Shown here: positions 28,900 through 38,713 of the stretch, piece by piece
How the letters are laid out: the number at the start of each line of letters is the position of its first letter
How positions within the stretch are numbered: position 1 is the first letter of the stretch
NCBI GenBank assembly: GCA_943842505.1
Contig: CALTDI010000019.1
Location: 1-64,000 of the forward strand
Length of the DNA: 64,000 nt
DNA from: an uncultured Pseudomonadales bacterium
GTDB lineage: Bacteria; Pseudomonadota; Gammaproteobacteria; Pseudomonadales; Pseudohongiellaceae
Direction of reading: 5' to 3'
The notes under the pieces: generated by a model
The model's input: only the letters and a program-made list of their open reading frames with translations
The model's database searches: none
What the model was told of the DNA's origin: nothing
Program-made: the position numbers and the translations under genes

Positions 28900-29945
28900 T
28901 AAGTAGTCTCTTCGATAGACCAGGAGACGGTTTCGCCTGCTCGCATGGGAATCACAGTGCTGTCGCCAAAGATATATTCGGCGGGCACACTGAGGGGGTT
29001 CTTGCTAAGAGTTATCTGTGCAGAATTACGTGGAAGCTTGTAAAAGTCTGCGCCAAAAAAACTGGCAAAGCCTTCAAGTTTGTCGAGCGCGTTCGCCGCT
29101 TCGAAAATCTCTGCATACAACTCAAGTGCCGCATGGGCAGAATAGATGCCTGCGCAACCGCAGGAGGTTTCCTTGGTCTCAATGGCGTGAGGTGCCGAAT
29201 CCGTGCCGAGGAAAAACTTTGGGCTTCCGCTAGTAGCCGCTTCGATGAGCGCTCTGCGATGGCTACTTCTTTTCAGAATAGGCAGGCAGTAATAATGCGG
29301 CTTGACCCCACCGACTAATAGATCGTTTCGGTCCAGCATTAGATGATGTGGCGTGAGAGTGGCGGCAACGTTGTCGCCCTGGCTATTGACGAAGTCCACG
29401 GCCTCTTTCGTGGTAATGTGCTCGAGCACGATCTTCAGCTTGGGAAATTTTTGCGTTAGCGGGCTTAGGACATTGTCTATAAAGACACGCTCTCTATCGA
29501 AGATATCGACATGCTCGTCTGTTACCTCGCCATGAATAAGAAGAGGGAGCCCTAGTTCAGCCATCTCTTCGATAGCCGGATAGACGCATTCGAGTTCCGC
29601 TACACCACTTTCTGAATTTGTCGTGGCGCCTGCAGGGTAGAACTTGATAGCGTGAACGCACTGCTCGTCATAGGCACGCTGTACTTCTTCTGGGTCCAGT
29701 TTTTCTGTTAGATAGAGGGTCATCAGTGGCTCGAAACTGCGGCCCTCGGGTATATGAGAGATGATTCTCTGCCTATAGGCCAGAGCTTGCTCGACAGTAG
29801 TCACTGGCGGTTTTAGGTTCGGCATGACTATGGCTCTGGCGAAGGTGCGAGAGCTATGGGGGACAGTGGTAGAGAGTGTCTCACCGTCTCGCAGATGCAA
29901 GTGCCAGTCATCGGGCTGGGTAAGTCTGAGAGTTTTGGAGCTCAT
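28899..29945 (-). CDS. pyrC: Dihydroorotase
   Basis: Dihydroorotase closes the ring of carbamoyl aspartate in pyrimidine synthesis. The 348-residue product is of the E. coli type. The zinc-binding motif WHLHLRDGE is at about residues 14-22, the carboxylated lysine lies in [17 protein letters not shown] near residue 100, and [12 protein letters not shown] supplies the catalytic aspartate near 245. The length matches. It is followed immediately by rnt with a one-base overlap. The upstream spacer of 319 bp separates it from divergent argG. Confidence 0.95.
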   Translation of the reverse strand: MSSKTLRLTQPDDWHLHLRDGETLSTTVPHSSRTFARAIVMPNLKPPVTTVEQALAYRQRIISHIPEGRSFEPLMTLYLTEKLDPEEVQRAYDEQCVHAIKFYPAGATTNSESGVAELECVYPAIEEMAELGLPLLIHGEVTDEHVDIFDRERVFIDNVLSPLTQKFPKLKIVLEHITTKEAVDFVNSQGDNVAATLTPHHLMLDRNDLLVGGVKPHYYCLPILKRSSHRRALIEAATSGSPKFFLGTDSAPHAIETKETSCGCAGIYSAHAALELYAEIFEAANALDKLEGFASFFGADFYKLPRNSAQITLSKNPLSVPAEYIFGDSTVIPMRAGETVSWSIEETT

Positions 29946-30264
29946 TGCAGTGTTTCTATTGATTCCGATGTGTGATGGCTGCGCTATTGTAACGGAATAA
30001 GGCTTCCAGCTGAATTGCCCATTTGTATTGATTCAGCGCGCTCTGCCACAAAAAATTCAATAGCCACCATGGGTAGTTATCAGAAGCGTCGGTTGGTGCT
30101 AGAATACGCGTCCTTTTTCGTGCCAAGGCTTGTAAACTCAGCGTTTGGCACATTTACACACTTTTCGACTTTTTGAGCAGTTTTTCAATGCTCTATCAGT
30201 TTAGTGATATCAGTTGAGTTGCTCTGGGTTTTCACCAGGGTAGGGTTGGCTTAGGAGCTGGGTT
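29946..30264. other. Divergent pyrC/argG spacer
   Basis: This 319-bp stretch separates two divergently read genes and must contain both promoters. I could not identify a clear operator or RNA structure in it. The argG ribosome binding site (AGGAG) lies at its right end. Confidence 0.4.
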
Positions 30265-31476
30265 ATGTCAGATATAAACAAGGTGGTTTTAGCTTACTCG
30301 GGGGGGCTCGATACCTCGGTTATAGCGAAATGGTTAACGCAAACTTACGGATGTGAGGTCGTAACCTTTACTGCCGATATCGGTCAGGGAGAAGAGGTAG
30401 AGCCGGCGCGAACGAAAGCTGAGGCGATGGGTATCAAAGAGATCTACATCGAAGATCTGCGCGAGGAATTCGTGCGTGACTACGTTAATCCGATGTTTCG
30501 TGCCAACGCCATTTACGAGGGTGAATACCTGTTAGGCACATCTATTGCTCGGCCACTGATCGCTAAGCGCCTCGTGGAGATTGCAGCGGAAACGGGTGCG
30601 GATGCCATATCTCATGGCGCTACGGGCAAGGGTAATGATCAGGTCAGGTTTGAATTGGGTGCCTATGCCTTGAGCCCCGGCATCAAAGTTATTGCGCCAT
30701 GGCGCGACTGGGATCTCAACTCTAGAGATAAATTGTTGGCGTATTGTGCTGCGAATGACATCCCAGTGGAGAAGAAGCGCGGCACCAAGTCTCCGTACTC
30801 TATGGATGCGAATCTATTACATATCTCCTATGAGGGTGATGTGTTGGAAGACCCGGGCGCGGAGCCCGAAGACGCTATGTGGCTTTGGTCGGTGTCACCC
30901 GAGAATGCACCGGATACGGCTACTTACATTGAGCTGGAATATGAGCGCGGCGATATTGTTGCTATCGATGGTGAGAAGATGTCGCCTGCCAAGGTTCTGG
31001 AGCAGCTTAATCGTATAGCTGGAGCGAACGGAATCGGTAGGGCAGATATCGTAGAGAATCGCTACGTTGGCATGAAATCACGCGGTTGCTATGAGACACC
31101 TGGTGGCACCGTCATGCTCAAGGCACATAGAGCTATTGAGTCATTGACACTGGATCGTGAACTGGCTCATCTGAAAGACGACCTGATGCCTCGCTATGCC
31201 ACTCTGGTCTATAACGGTTATTGGTTTGCCCCGGAACGCTACGCGCTACAGGCGATGATCGATGAGTCGCAGAAATTTGTTAACGGCAGGGTTCGCTTGA
31301 AGCTGTACAAGGGCAATGTCATTGTAGTCGGCAGGGATTCTGAGAATTCACTGTTTGATGAAGATATCGCGACGTTCGAGGACGATGCTGGTGCTTACAA
31401 TCAGGGCGATGCGGAAGGCTTTATCAAGCTGAATGCATTGCGACTCAGAATTGCGGCACTGAAAGGGCGCCTGTAG
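30265..31476 (+). CDS. argG: Argininosuccinate synthase
   Basis: This enzyme condenses citrulline and aspartate with ATP in arginine synthesis. The 403-residue product has the ATP-binding PP-loop [10 protein letters not shown] near the N-terminus, [13 protein letters not shown] near residue 118 and [18 protein letters not shown] near residue 180. The length matches the short bacterial form. The gene has a good AGGAG ribosome binding site and converges on nth. Confidence 0.97.
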   Translation: MSDINKVVLAYSGGLDTSVIAKWLTQTYGCEVVTFTADIGQGEEVEPARTKAEAMGIKEIYIEDLREEFVRDYVNPMFRANAIYEGEYLLGTSIARPLIAKRLVEIAAETGADAISHGATGKGNDQVRFELGAYALSPGIKVIAPWRDWDLNSRDKLLAYCAANDIPVEKKRGTKSPYSMDANLLHISYEGDVLEDPGAEPEDAMWLWSVSPENAPDTATYIELEYERGDIVAIDGEKMSPAKVLEQLNRIAGANGIGRADIVENRYVGMKSRGCYETPGGTVMLKAHRAIESLTLDRELAHLKDDLMPRYATLVYNGYWFAPERYALQAMIDESQKFVNGRVRLKLYKGNVIVVGRDSENSLFDEDIATFEDDAGAYNQGDAEGFIKLNALRLRIAALKGRL

Positions 31477-31492
31477 GAGTTAAGGCTTTTCC

Positions 31493-32128
31493 TTACTCAT
31501 AGACCTTCTTGCGAAATTCGCAGAGGTCTTCAATTACGCAGGCTCCGCAACGGGGCTTGCGCGCCAGGCAGATATATCTGCCCTGCAGAATCAGCCAGTG
31601 ATGAGCGTCGAGTAGAAATTCCTCGGGGACGAGTTTTATAAGACGGCGTTCTACTTCCAATACATTCTTCCCAGGGGCGATGCCAGTGCGATTCGATACC
31701 CTGAATATATGCGTATCTACCGCCATGGCTATTTGGCGGAAAGCGGTATTCAACACTACGTTAGCGGTCTTCCTTCCTACGCCGGGCAAGGCTTCGAGAA
31801 GCTCGCGCTGATCCGGCACTACGGAATCATGCTGCTCGATTAGCATTTCGCAGGTCTTGATCACGTTCACCGCTTTGGTGTTAAACAGGCCAATTGTCTT
31901 GATGAATTTCTTTAATCCGGGCACGCCCAGCGCAAATATTTGTTCGGGTGTGTTCGCAACTGCGTAGAGCTTTTCTGTAGCCTTATTGACGCTCACGTCG
32001 GTCGCCTGAGCGGAGAGAATTACCGATATGAGTAATTCGAAGGTGCTGCTGTATTTTAACTCCGTTCTTGGTTCCGGGTTTTCATTTCTGAGACGCGTAA
32101 ATATCTGCGTTCTTTTTTCCTTATTCAT
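31493..32128 (-). CDS. nth: Endonuclease III
   Basis: Endonuclease III is a DNA glycosylase/AP lyase that removes oxidised pyrimidines. The 211-residue product has the helix-hairpin-helix LPGVGRKTANVVLN with the catalytic lysine, the catalytic aspartate in AVDTHIFRVSNR, and the C-terminal [4Fe-4S] motif CLARKPRCGACVIEDLC (C-x6-C-x2-C-x5-C). It follows rnfE by 24 bp. The rnf(rsx)-nth order is common in Gammaproteobacteria. Confidence 0.96.
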   Translation of the reverse strand: MNKEKRTQIFTRLRNENPEPRTELKYSSTFELLISVILSAQATDVSVNKATEKLYAVANTPEQIFALGVPGLKKFIKTIGLFNTKAVNVIKTCEMLIEQHDSVVPDQRELLEALPGVGRKTANVVLNTAFRQIAMAVDTHIFRVSNRTGIAPGKNVLEVERRLIKLVPEEFLLDAHHWLILQGRYICLARKPRCGACVIEDLCEFRKKVYE

Positions 32129-32152
32129 GCTGTGTGCTTTCCCGGGTTTTGA

Positions 32153-32884
32153 TCAGTCTTTCGGATCGCTTCTGATTAGGCGGCCCGTAACTCTAGCGCG
32201 TTTCGCCGGTATGACAGCGTTTGGCTCATCGGCAGTCTTGTCACCTGCTGAATTACGGATTTTGTTAGTTAGTGCAACCAATAGGCCCAGCACTATAAAA
32301 GCTCCTGCCTGGGTGTCGGCGAATCGAAAGTAGTTGGCGCCAGATTGGCCGCTGCCAACAAGAGAGAGCTCGCCATTCGCTGGCAGCAATAGTTGCCAAT
32401 TCGCAAGAACTGTTCCGTTTATAAGCAGTTCTCTACAGCCGGAAAAAAGGAGCAGTGCAATCAGAAAGCCTAGGCCCGTCTTTAAGCTATCGGGCAGTGC
32501 TTCGGTCCACTTGGACTTAGAGGAAACTAACTCCATTCGAATCAAGATAGATATATTGCAGCAGATTAGCGGAATATAAATACCCAGGTTTACGAACAGT
32601 GGGTAGAAATACAGGGCGGTAATGGTTTCCGCCAGTGTAGTAAAGCTGGCCAGGATCAGCATGAACCAAATTAGTCGCCATTTGTGCGAGAACTGGCTCG
32701 CCAGTAATGACGTGGTGACGCAAGACAGGATGCATACGAGCAGGGTTGCGATGCCCAGGCCTATCCCATAGACCAGGCTGCTGGACACGGCGAGCAAGGG
32801 GCTTAGCCCAAGCAGTTGCACGAGCACGGGATTGTTTGTCCACACCAGGCCCGGTTTTCCAGCCTGTAGTTCAAGTTCGCTCAT
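32153..32884 (-). CDS. rnfE: Rnf complex membrane subunit RnfE, atypical
   Basis: RnfE pairs with RnfA in the membrane core of Rnf, a ferredoxin:NAD oxidoreductase that moves ions across the membrane. The 243-residue product has the family N-terminus WTNNPVLVQLLGLSPLLAVSSS and six membrane helices. The usual LGLCPLLAV cysteine is a serine (Ser28). The second ligand of the usual PLIVTNC motif is replaced (PLICCNI, Ile111). Two extra cysteines (108 and 109) lie two to three residues earlier. Both expected [2Fe-2S] ligands are therefore missing. The basic 30-residue C-tail is longer and more charged than usual. Translation overlaps rnfD by 4 bp, leaving no room for rnfG. Confidence 0.88.
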   Translation of the reverse strand: MSELELQAGKPGLVWTNNPVLVQLLGLSPLLAVSSSLVYGIGLGIATLLVCILSCVTTSLLASQFSHKWRLIWFMLILASFTTLAETITALYFYPLFVNLGIYIPLICCNISILIRMELVSSKSKWTEALPDSLKTGLGFLIALLLFSGCRELLINGTVLANWQLLLPANGELSLVGSGQSGANYFRFADTQAGAFIVLGLLVALTNKIRNSAGDKTADEPNAVIPAKRARVTGRLIRSDPKD

Positions 32885-34026
32885 GGCTTTGTCGACTCGT
32901 TGTTGGCGCGGGATAAGCCCTGCCCAAAGATCCGTGGCCTACAGAATTGATCCAGAGCCGGAGCGCAGAAGTTGCCGAACAGTACGGCGAACGCTATCGA
33001 ATCGAGATAGCTGCCCCACACCCTGATTGAGTAAATGGACAGGCCAATGATGATTCCGTAGACGATCTTGCCTGGCCGTGTGGTAGCGGCACTTACGGGG
33101 TCCGTAGCAATGAAAAATGCGCCGATCATGGTGGCACTGCCAAACAGGTGCAGATAGGGCGTGCCATAGATCGACACGCTGCCGGGTGCATAGAACAGCG
33201 CGGAGACAACGAGGACGGTAGCGATGATGGCCACTGGAATATGCCAGCTTATTATTCTTTTATAGAGTAGCAACAGGCCGCCGAACAGGTAGCCGATGTT
33301 GATGACTTCCCAGGCTGTTTCGGATTCGCGGGAGAACAGTGATGCCCCGGAGTCCCGTGCTGCTAGCAGGGCGCTGTGTCCGGCCATCTTGAATTCGATT
33401 AGGGGCGTTGCCATGGCTAGACCATCGGTAAATGCCTTCATATCGAAATCGCTAGACGCAGCGAATGGGAAGCTGAGTAATAGCGCCTGTTTAAAACCAC
33501 GCCAGCTAAGTGGGCTTAGAATTTCTTGTTCGGCGCCAGCTATGGGTATACCAAGGCTATCGACGGAGAGGGCTCCTTCTACGACCTCGTTGGGAAGGTG
33601 CCAGCTAGTCATCTGAAGGGGGAAAGCCAGGAGCAGCATCGCGTAGCCGCACATCGCGGGGTTAAATGGATTCTGCCCCAGACCTCCGTAGAGGTGTTTG
33701 GCAACTACGATCGCAAAAATTATACCTAGCGCGACCAGCCACCACGGCGCACCGGGTGGGATGCCTATGGCGAATAATGCCGCACAGACCAGAGCGCTTC
33801 GGTCAGCTAGGTGCAGCGCGATGTTCTTGCCACGCAGGCGTAGCATTGTGGTCTCGGCCGCCAGAGCAAAGAATCCGGCAATCAGGATGTTCAGCAGAAT
33901 CCCATAGCCAAAGAACCAGAGTGAGGCGCAGATACCCGGCAGCAGGGCTAGCAATAGCGTCTGCATAAGTTGTGCAATATTCTTGCCGCTATGTTGAAAA
34001 GGGGCTCTGGTATCCATGTTGCTCAT
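32881..34026 (-). CDS. rnfD: Rnf complex membrane subunit RnfD
   Basis: RnfD is a polytopic subunit that carries covalent FMN. The 381-residue product has about nine or ten membrane helices. It includes GGLGQNPFNPAMCGYAML near residues 114-131 and DGLAMATPL at residues 201-209, where Thr207 is the likely FMN attachment site. SIYGTPYLHLFGSATMIGAFF follows in the C-terminal half. The family parts are present and the length is normal. It starts directly after rnfC (1 bp between) and overlaps rnfE by 4 bp. RnfG, which normally lies between D and E, is absent. Confidence 0.9.
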   Translation of the reverse strand: MSNMDTRAPFQHSGKNIAQLMQTLLLALLPGICASLWFFGYGILLNILIAGFFALAAETTMLRLRGKNIALHLADRSALVCAALFAIGIPPGAPWWLVALGIIFAIVVAKHLYGGLGQNPFNPAMCGYAMLLLAFPLQMTSWHLPNEVVEGALSVDSLGIPIAGAEQEILSPLSWRGFKQALLLSFPFAASSDFDMKAFTDGLAMATPLIEFKMAGHSALLAARDSGASLFSRESETAWEVINIGYLFGGLLLLYKRIISWHIPVAIIATVLVVSALFYAPGSVSIYGTPYLHLFGSATMIGAFFIATDPVSAATTRPGKIVYGIIIGLSIYSIRVWGSYLDSIAFAVLFGNFCAPALDQFCRPRIFGQGLSRANNESTKP

Positions 34027-35700
34027 CTATTTAGGCTTGTCCTGCTCCGAGGCAACACTCTTGCTCTCAGCTCTGCGTGCCTTGACTCGTGCCACGGCTG
34101 CCGCGATCTCTCTGCTGGCTTTCTCTTTCGAGAAAAATTCCTGCCCGTCGCCATTGCTACTCACAGACTCTCCTGACTCTCCTGACTCTGCTGCCGGCTT
34201 GTTTGCTGGCGCGGCTTTTGTTCTTGTTGGAGCCTGGTCTTTCTCTTTCTTTATTCGATACTGGTGATATTGAAAGCGTTGCTGCCAAGCCTCGCTGCGC
34301 TCATGGTTGGTTCGGCCGGCTTCTATTGCTGCCTTGCTGTCCTGATATATACTAACTAATGGTATATGGCTTGGGCACACGTAGTCGCAGGCGCCGCATT
34401 CGATGCAATCCATAAGGCCATGTTCCAGTAGTTGGCTGTTGTTTTCGGTCTTGCTGAAAGCTAGCAGTTGCTGTGGAAGTAATCGCACGGGACAGGCATC
34501 TGCGCAGAAGCCGCAGCGTATACAGGCCTGTGTCTCGGCGGGGGGTGCAAGCTCGGCAGAGCCTGCGGCGATTAGGCAGTTTGTGGTCTTGCTCACAGCG
34601 GCATTGTCACTGGGCAACTGCAGTCCCATAAGTGATCCTCCCAAGACTGTCTTGGCTCGGAGGCTCTTATCGATTCCACAGATGTCGAATAGAAACTCAA
34701 CAGAGCAGCCAATCAGAGCCTCGAAGTTCTTCGGGGTCTTCAATGCCTGGCCACTCAATGTAGTGATTCGACTTATACAGGGTTTTCCCTGGGCAACTGC
34801 TTGAAAAGCTGCATAGCTGGTGCCGGCATTGTGCACTAGCACGCCATGCCGCGCAGGCAGTTGGCCGGACGGTATTTCAATGCCCGCTACAGATTGGATG
34901 AGTTGCTTCTCGGAACCCGCCGGATACTTGCTCGCTACGAGTATGAGTTCACAATTTTCAGCGATGTTAGTCTGAGCTTCTATAGCCTGTTCAAGAGCCT
35001 GTATCGCATCTGGCTTGCTTGATTCGATAGCGATTACGCAGCGGCGGGCAGAGCTCGCTCGTTGCAGGATCGCGGCGCCAGTAACGACCCCTTCTGCACG
35101 TTCCCTGATCAGTGCCTCATCTGCGCTTATATAAGGCTCACACTCGGCCGCATTGATAATGAGTAGATCGACAGCTTGATGCGCTGCCGAGTCAATTTTG
35201 TCTGCCGCAGGAAATCCCGCTCCGCCCATTCCTACTATTCCGGCACGACGAATTGCCGTGACTAGTTCCTCACTAGCGAGTTGTCTGTAGTCGACAGCAG
35301 GCTCGAGTGGAAGCGACGTATCGAGACCGTCTGTTGTGAGGACTATGCAAACTTGTTTCTGCTGGGAGTGATCGGCAACGTAGGCTTCTTCAATCGCGCT
35401 GACTATTCCCGACGTGGGGGCGTGGACGGGAATGCAGCTGCGCCCTTGTGCGCTCATCTGAAGCTGTGCCAGCTTCTGATACTTGTGTACATGGTCCCCA
35501 GCCGCTATGCATAGGGTAATTGTGCCACTTTTAGTCGCTCCAACAGGTATCTTTAGTTGCGGCGGTATAGGCATAGGCATGATGCGCGAGCGCAGGCTGT
35601 GCTCTTTGTGTGTTGGGGGCTTGATTCCGCCAGCAGTGCGCCTGGTGCTCAGCGATGTCCCGACTCCTAGCATCGATTGAATTCGCTGCAATGGGCTCAA
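34027..35700 (-). CDS. rnfC: Rnf complex subunit RnfC
   Basis: RnfC is the peripheral subunit that binds FMN, NAD(H) and two [4Fe-4S] clusters. The 557-residue product has [12 protein letters not shown] near the N-terminus, the nucleotide-binding [15 protein letters not shown] near residue 165 and [18 protein letters not shown]. Two ferredoxin motifs ([12 protein letters not shown] and [12 protein letters not shown]) lie near residues 395-440. A long low-complexity C-terminal tail (Ala/Glu/Ser/Lys) is present, as is common. The gene overlaps the end of rnfB by 4 bp, so the start is coupled. Confidence 0.92.
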   Translation of the reverse strand: MSPLQRIQSMLGVGTSLSTRRTAGGIKPPTHKEHSLRSRIMPMPIPPQLKIPVGATKSGTITLCIAAGDHVHKYQKLAQLQMSAQGRSCIPVHAPTSGIVSAIEEAYVADHSQQKQVCIVLTTDGLDTSLPLEPAVDYRQLASEELVTAIRRAGIVGMGGAGFPAADKIDSAAHQAVDLLIINAAECEPYISADEALIRERAEGVVTGAAILQRASSARRCVIAIESSKPDAIQALEQAIEAQTNIAENCELILVASKYPAGSEKQLIQSVAGIEIPSGQLPARHGVLVHNAGTSYAAFQAVAQGKPCISRITTLSGQALKTPKNFEALIGCSVEFLFDICGIDKSLRAKTVLGGSLMGLQLPSDNAAVSKTTNCLIAAGSAELAPPAETQACIRCGFCADACPVRLLPQQLLAFSKTENNSQLLEHGLMDCIECGACDYVCPSHIPLVSIYQDSKAAIEAGRTNHERSEAWQQRFQYHQYRIKKEKDQAPTRTKAAPANKPAAESGESGESVSSNGDGQEFFSKEKASREIAAAVARVKARRAESKSVASEQDKPK

Positions 35701-36287
35701 GGTCTTGCACCTTGCATGTCGTGATTCTTGGAGAATATAACGGCTGGATGGCCGGGTGCATCTTCGTAGTGCTTAAGCATGTCGATGCAGTCAACAGGAC
35801 AGGGCTCCACGCAGAGATCGCAGCCGGTGCATTCGGCTTCAATTACCGTGTGCATTAACTTAGGCCCACCAAGGATCGCGTCAACGGGGCAGGCTTGTAT
35901 GCACTTGGTGCAGCCTATGCATTCGTCCTCTCGAATCACGGCGACGCTGAACTCTTTAAACTGGCCGTGGGATGGATCGAGATTCAGTACAGGATCGTTG
36001 AGTAGCTCGGCGAGCTCCAGAATCGTCTCATGGCCGCCGGGTGGGCATCTATTGCTCGCCTCACCCTCACTTATTGCTCGAGCATAGGGGAGGCAGCCGG
36101 GGTGGCCGCACTGACCACATTGAGTTTGCGGCAGGACGCGATTGATCTGTGTCACCAGGGATTTTTGTGCAGTCAGCTGATAACACAGGTACTTGTAGAT
36201 TTTGAGCAGCAGTAACGACGTCGCGAGAATCAGAGCGCCGCTAAGGGAGAGTTGCACCAGCCAAAATGTGTTGAGGGGAAGCATCAA
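35697..36287 (-). CDS. rnfB: Rnf complex ferredoxin-like subunit RnfB
   Basis: RnfB receives electrons from soluble ferredoxin. The 196-residue product has one N-terminal membrane helix, then the [4Fe-4S] motif CGQCGHPGC with a fourth cysteine in NRCPPGG. Two ferredoxin cluster motifs follow ([12 protein letters not shown] and [12 protein letters not shown]). All expected cysteines are present. The length is normal. It starts 1 bp after rnfA ends and overlaps rnfC by 4 bp. Confidence 0.95.
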   Translation of the reverse strand: MMLPLNTFWLVQLSLSGALILATSLLLLKIYKYLCYQLTAQKSLVTQINRVLPQTQCGQCGHPGCLPYARAISEGEASNRCPPGGHETILELAELLNDPVLNLDPSHGQFKEFSVAVIREDECIGCTKCIQACPVDAILGGPKLMHTVIEAECTGCDLCVEPCPVDCIDMLKHYEDAPGHPAVIFSKNHDMQGARP

Positions 36288-36288
36288 T

Positions 36289-36882
36289 TTATGTCAGTCC
36301 TGCAAATCCGAGCAGGCTGATAGTAACGAGTCCAGCGGTGATTAGCGCAATAGCACTGCCTCGAAATGGAGCGGGCACATCGGCCGACTCTAGGCGCAGG
36401 CGCACAGCGGCGAACCCCACTATCATCAAGGAATAACCTAGTGCAGCGCCGAAGTTCTGCGCGATATTCTCGCTAAAACCTAGAATGCTATTGCTACTGA
36501 GCAGGGTGGCGCCAAGTACCGCGCTATTTCCGCCAGTTAGGAAGAGCAGCAGACCCTGCTGCCTTGCGGTGATAGGAAGCCTGGCTGAAATTATTCTTAG
36601 CAGTGCGGTCGTTAGTAGTGCGCTAGTGCCGACAAAGACCACTAACCGCAGAAACTCGATATTAAGTGGAATTAATACGAAGCGATAGAGGAAAAGGTTT
36701 GTTATCGAGGCGGCGAACAATACGACGAAATTGAACAGGGCGAACTCTATGGCCTGGGGTAATCGTTTGGTGGAGTAAAAAAGTGAGGAAACGCCTAAAA
36801 GCTGAATCAATATCAGGTTGTTGACCAGTGCGGCGGCAATGATAATGCTGAGATAGTTAGTCACGAAGCGATGCTTCTCCAA
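36289..36882 (-). CDS. rnfA: Rnf complex membrane subunit RnfA, cysteine-free
   Basis: RnfA pairs with RnfE around a [2Fe-2S] cluster in the membrane. The 197-residue product keeps the fold ([13 protein letters not shown] at residues 18-30 and [17 protein letters not shown] near the C-terminus). However, the two cluster cysteines are replaced by serine: Ser32 replaces the one in LGLCPF (here LGVSSL), and Ser120 the one in TTNCAVLG (here GGNSAVLG). The entire protein contains no cysteine. It is the first gene of the operon, read as A-B-C-D-E-nth. Confidence 0.9.
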   Translation of the reverse strand: MEKHRFVTNYLSIIIAAALVNNLILIQLLGVSSLFYSTKRLPQAIEFALFNFVVLFAASITNLFLYRFVLIPLNIEFLRLVVFVGTSALLTTALLRIISARLPITARQQGLLLFLTGGNSAVLGATLLSSNSILGFSENIAQNFGAALGYSLMIVGFAAVRLRLESADVPAPFRGSAIALITAGLVTISLLGFAGLT

Positions 36883-37021
36883 CGGTTGCTATAAGGCGCT
36901 CTTGTGAAGGTTCGGCGCTCAGATAGTTAGCGAGATTGTCACGAATTCTATCATGACGGCAACAGCAGAGCAGCTGCGTCGAAGAGGGTATTCGCGCCGC
37001 TGCGGTTCTCGCTGAAGGGTT

Positions 37022-38536
37022 TTATTCGTCGAATAAATCAGCCGAATGTGCGGCTGGTATTTGATAGCGCGCGAGGATGGCTGCCTCGCTTGCAGCAGCT
37101 TGTTCATGGTTAATTACCAGCTGATAGCCATTCTTGTTTTCCATCACCACATTGTCGTTGTCGTTGTCTCTTATCAGGTTGGCAAAATGATCAAAGTCTC
37201 TAACCGGCTCGCCGTTAACATATTCCACAATCCAGTTGCGCCAATCGTGGTAGCCAAGATTAACGTCGGCGGCCATGACCTGAAGTGCGACGACTAATTG
37301 TCGACGCTCAGGAGAGCTCCATTCGTTGCGCGCCTGCAGAAGACTCACCGGTGCTGTGCGACTCCAGTCGTTGCCCCAGCGTTTGATGAGATTCATGTTG
37401 AGGGGCACGAACAAGATGCCTCCGTAGATATAATATTCAGGTATCTTATCGAACTGTTCTCCGGTGACGAGGCTGTAACTATCGAGAGCCTCGCGCGCAT
37501 CGAGCTTGGTGGTTTGAACCTGACCGTGACGTGCATAGGTTATGGCGACAGATTCACCCACATGGTGCAAGTCAATGGCGTGTTTGTAGTCGGTGAGTAT
37601 ATCGTCTGATAGACGTATGCTGCCGTCCTCTGCGATATCGAAGTCATCGATCTGCAGAATGACGTCATTCTCTTCCAACATGCCTTGTGCCGGTGCGTCG
37701 TCGAATACCTTGATAACCAGCACGCCGTTCTGATCATCACTCAAGCCATAGGCTTTCTTGGCGGCGGGGCTGTCGAGGGTCTGCGTGCGGAAGCCCAGAT
37801 CGGGAAAGCCGTCATAGATCCCATCTTCGCTATCGGTGAGCACGTGACGGATCATGCTGGGAGGAACAAAGTAGCCAAGATTTTCAGCCCGTCCACCACT
37901 ATTTGCCTGCATGACGACGCCGACTATCTGTTGGTCGACTATGACAGGCCCGCCGCTATTACCGGGGTTAATTGCGGCATCAATCTGGCCGGCGAGGAGA
38001 TAGCCGCCGGCATGGGCATAGACTTGCTGTTCTACCCGAGAGAGTATGCCCTTGGTTATGCTCAGGGACTTGCCGCCTATTGGATAGCCATACACAGAGA
38101 CTTCCTGCAGGGGCGCGGGTAAATCACCGATGCTAAGCGCCTTCAGGTCGCTAAAGAAGCCAGGCTCGTCAACGGTGATAAGAGCTAAATCGGCCTCATG
38201 GGATATAAAGGTAACTCGTGCAAGATAGCGGCGCGGGTCATTGTGCTTCTGCGCCTGCACGTAACTGGCATTAGCCACTACGTGTGCATTAGTTAGTATC
38301 TGATTTCCCGATATGACAGAGCCAGAACCACTGCTCTGTCTTGGTGAAAGCAATCGCCAGGGAGTAAAGTAGTCGGGGGCGGATTGCGTGGTGTAGATCT
38401 TTATTACGGAGTCTTCGATCGCTCTGATTTCACTGTTCTGTGCCTGGGCGATACTAGCGCCGGTGAAAACAAACAGGAAGAGGGTCAGTAATATCATGCG
38501 CGATGGTTTGCCGAGAAGACTGTTAGGGAAACGCAT
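37022..38536 (-). CDS. Deg-type trypsin-like serine protease with PDZ domain
   Basis: The 504-residue product has a signal peptide (MRFPNSLLGKPSRMILLTLF, then LFVFTGASIAQAQ) and a chymotrypsin-like domain. His85 lies in LTNAHVV, Asp116 in EADLALI and Ser194 in GNSGGP. A PDZ domain follows (GVLVIKVFDDAPAQGMLEE and NDVILQIDD near residues 265-300). The C-terminal 170 residues form a second domain without clear PDZ motifs, as in plant-like Deg9/Deg10 proteases. This is unlike DegP/DegS of E. coli. An upstream in-frame start exists, but the ATG at 38536 has GAGG in front of it and begins with the signal peptide. Confidence 0.85.
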   Translation of the reverse strand: MRFPNSLLGKPSRMILLTLFLFVFTGASIAQAQNSEIRAIEDSVIKIYTTQSAPDYFTPWRLLSPRQSSGSGSVISGNQILTNAHVVANASYVQAQKHNDPRRYLARVTFISHEADLALITVDEPGFFSDLKALSIGDLPAPLQEVSVYGYPIGGKSLSITKGILSRVEQQVYAHAGGYLLAGQIDAAINPGNSGGPVIVDQQIVGVVMQANSGGRAENLGYFVPPSMIRHVLTDSEDGIYDGFPDLGFRTQTLDSPAAKKAYGLSDDQNGVLVIKVFDDAPAQGMLEENDVILQIDDFDIAEDGSIRLSDDILTDYKHAIDLHHVGESVAITYARHGQVQTTKLDAREALDSYSLVTGEQFDKIPEYYIYGGILFVPLNMNLIKRWGNDWSRTAPVSLLQARNEWSSPERRQLVVALQVMAADVNLGYHDWRNWIVEYVNGEPVRDFDHFANLIRDNDNDNVVMENKNGYQLVINHEQAAASEAAILARYQIPAAHSADLFDE

Positions 38537-38713
38537 AGCAATAACCTCTGGTTCGGAATTAGGACAGCCACTGGGGCGAGAAGCAGCACGGCGGCAAGCA
38601 ATCAAGTGATGAAGCTTAATATGTTAGCGATGACAGTGCCAGTAGCCTGATTTTGGGTCATGACTGGGCTAAGACCTGAGCGCTATGAAAATCCGTGCAG
38701 GAAAGGCCACAGA

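Noticed and set aside
32881..34026. rnfG fused into rnfD or rnfE
   Set aside because: RnfD and RnfE have only their own family parts. There is no RnfG-like membrane anchor plus FMN-binding segment in either, and the 30-residue RnfE tail is too short.
33666..34355. Forward-strand frames over rnfC and rnfD as a small regulatory gene
   Set aside because: They are antisense to intact membrane-protein genes, with no start signals, and have shadow composition.
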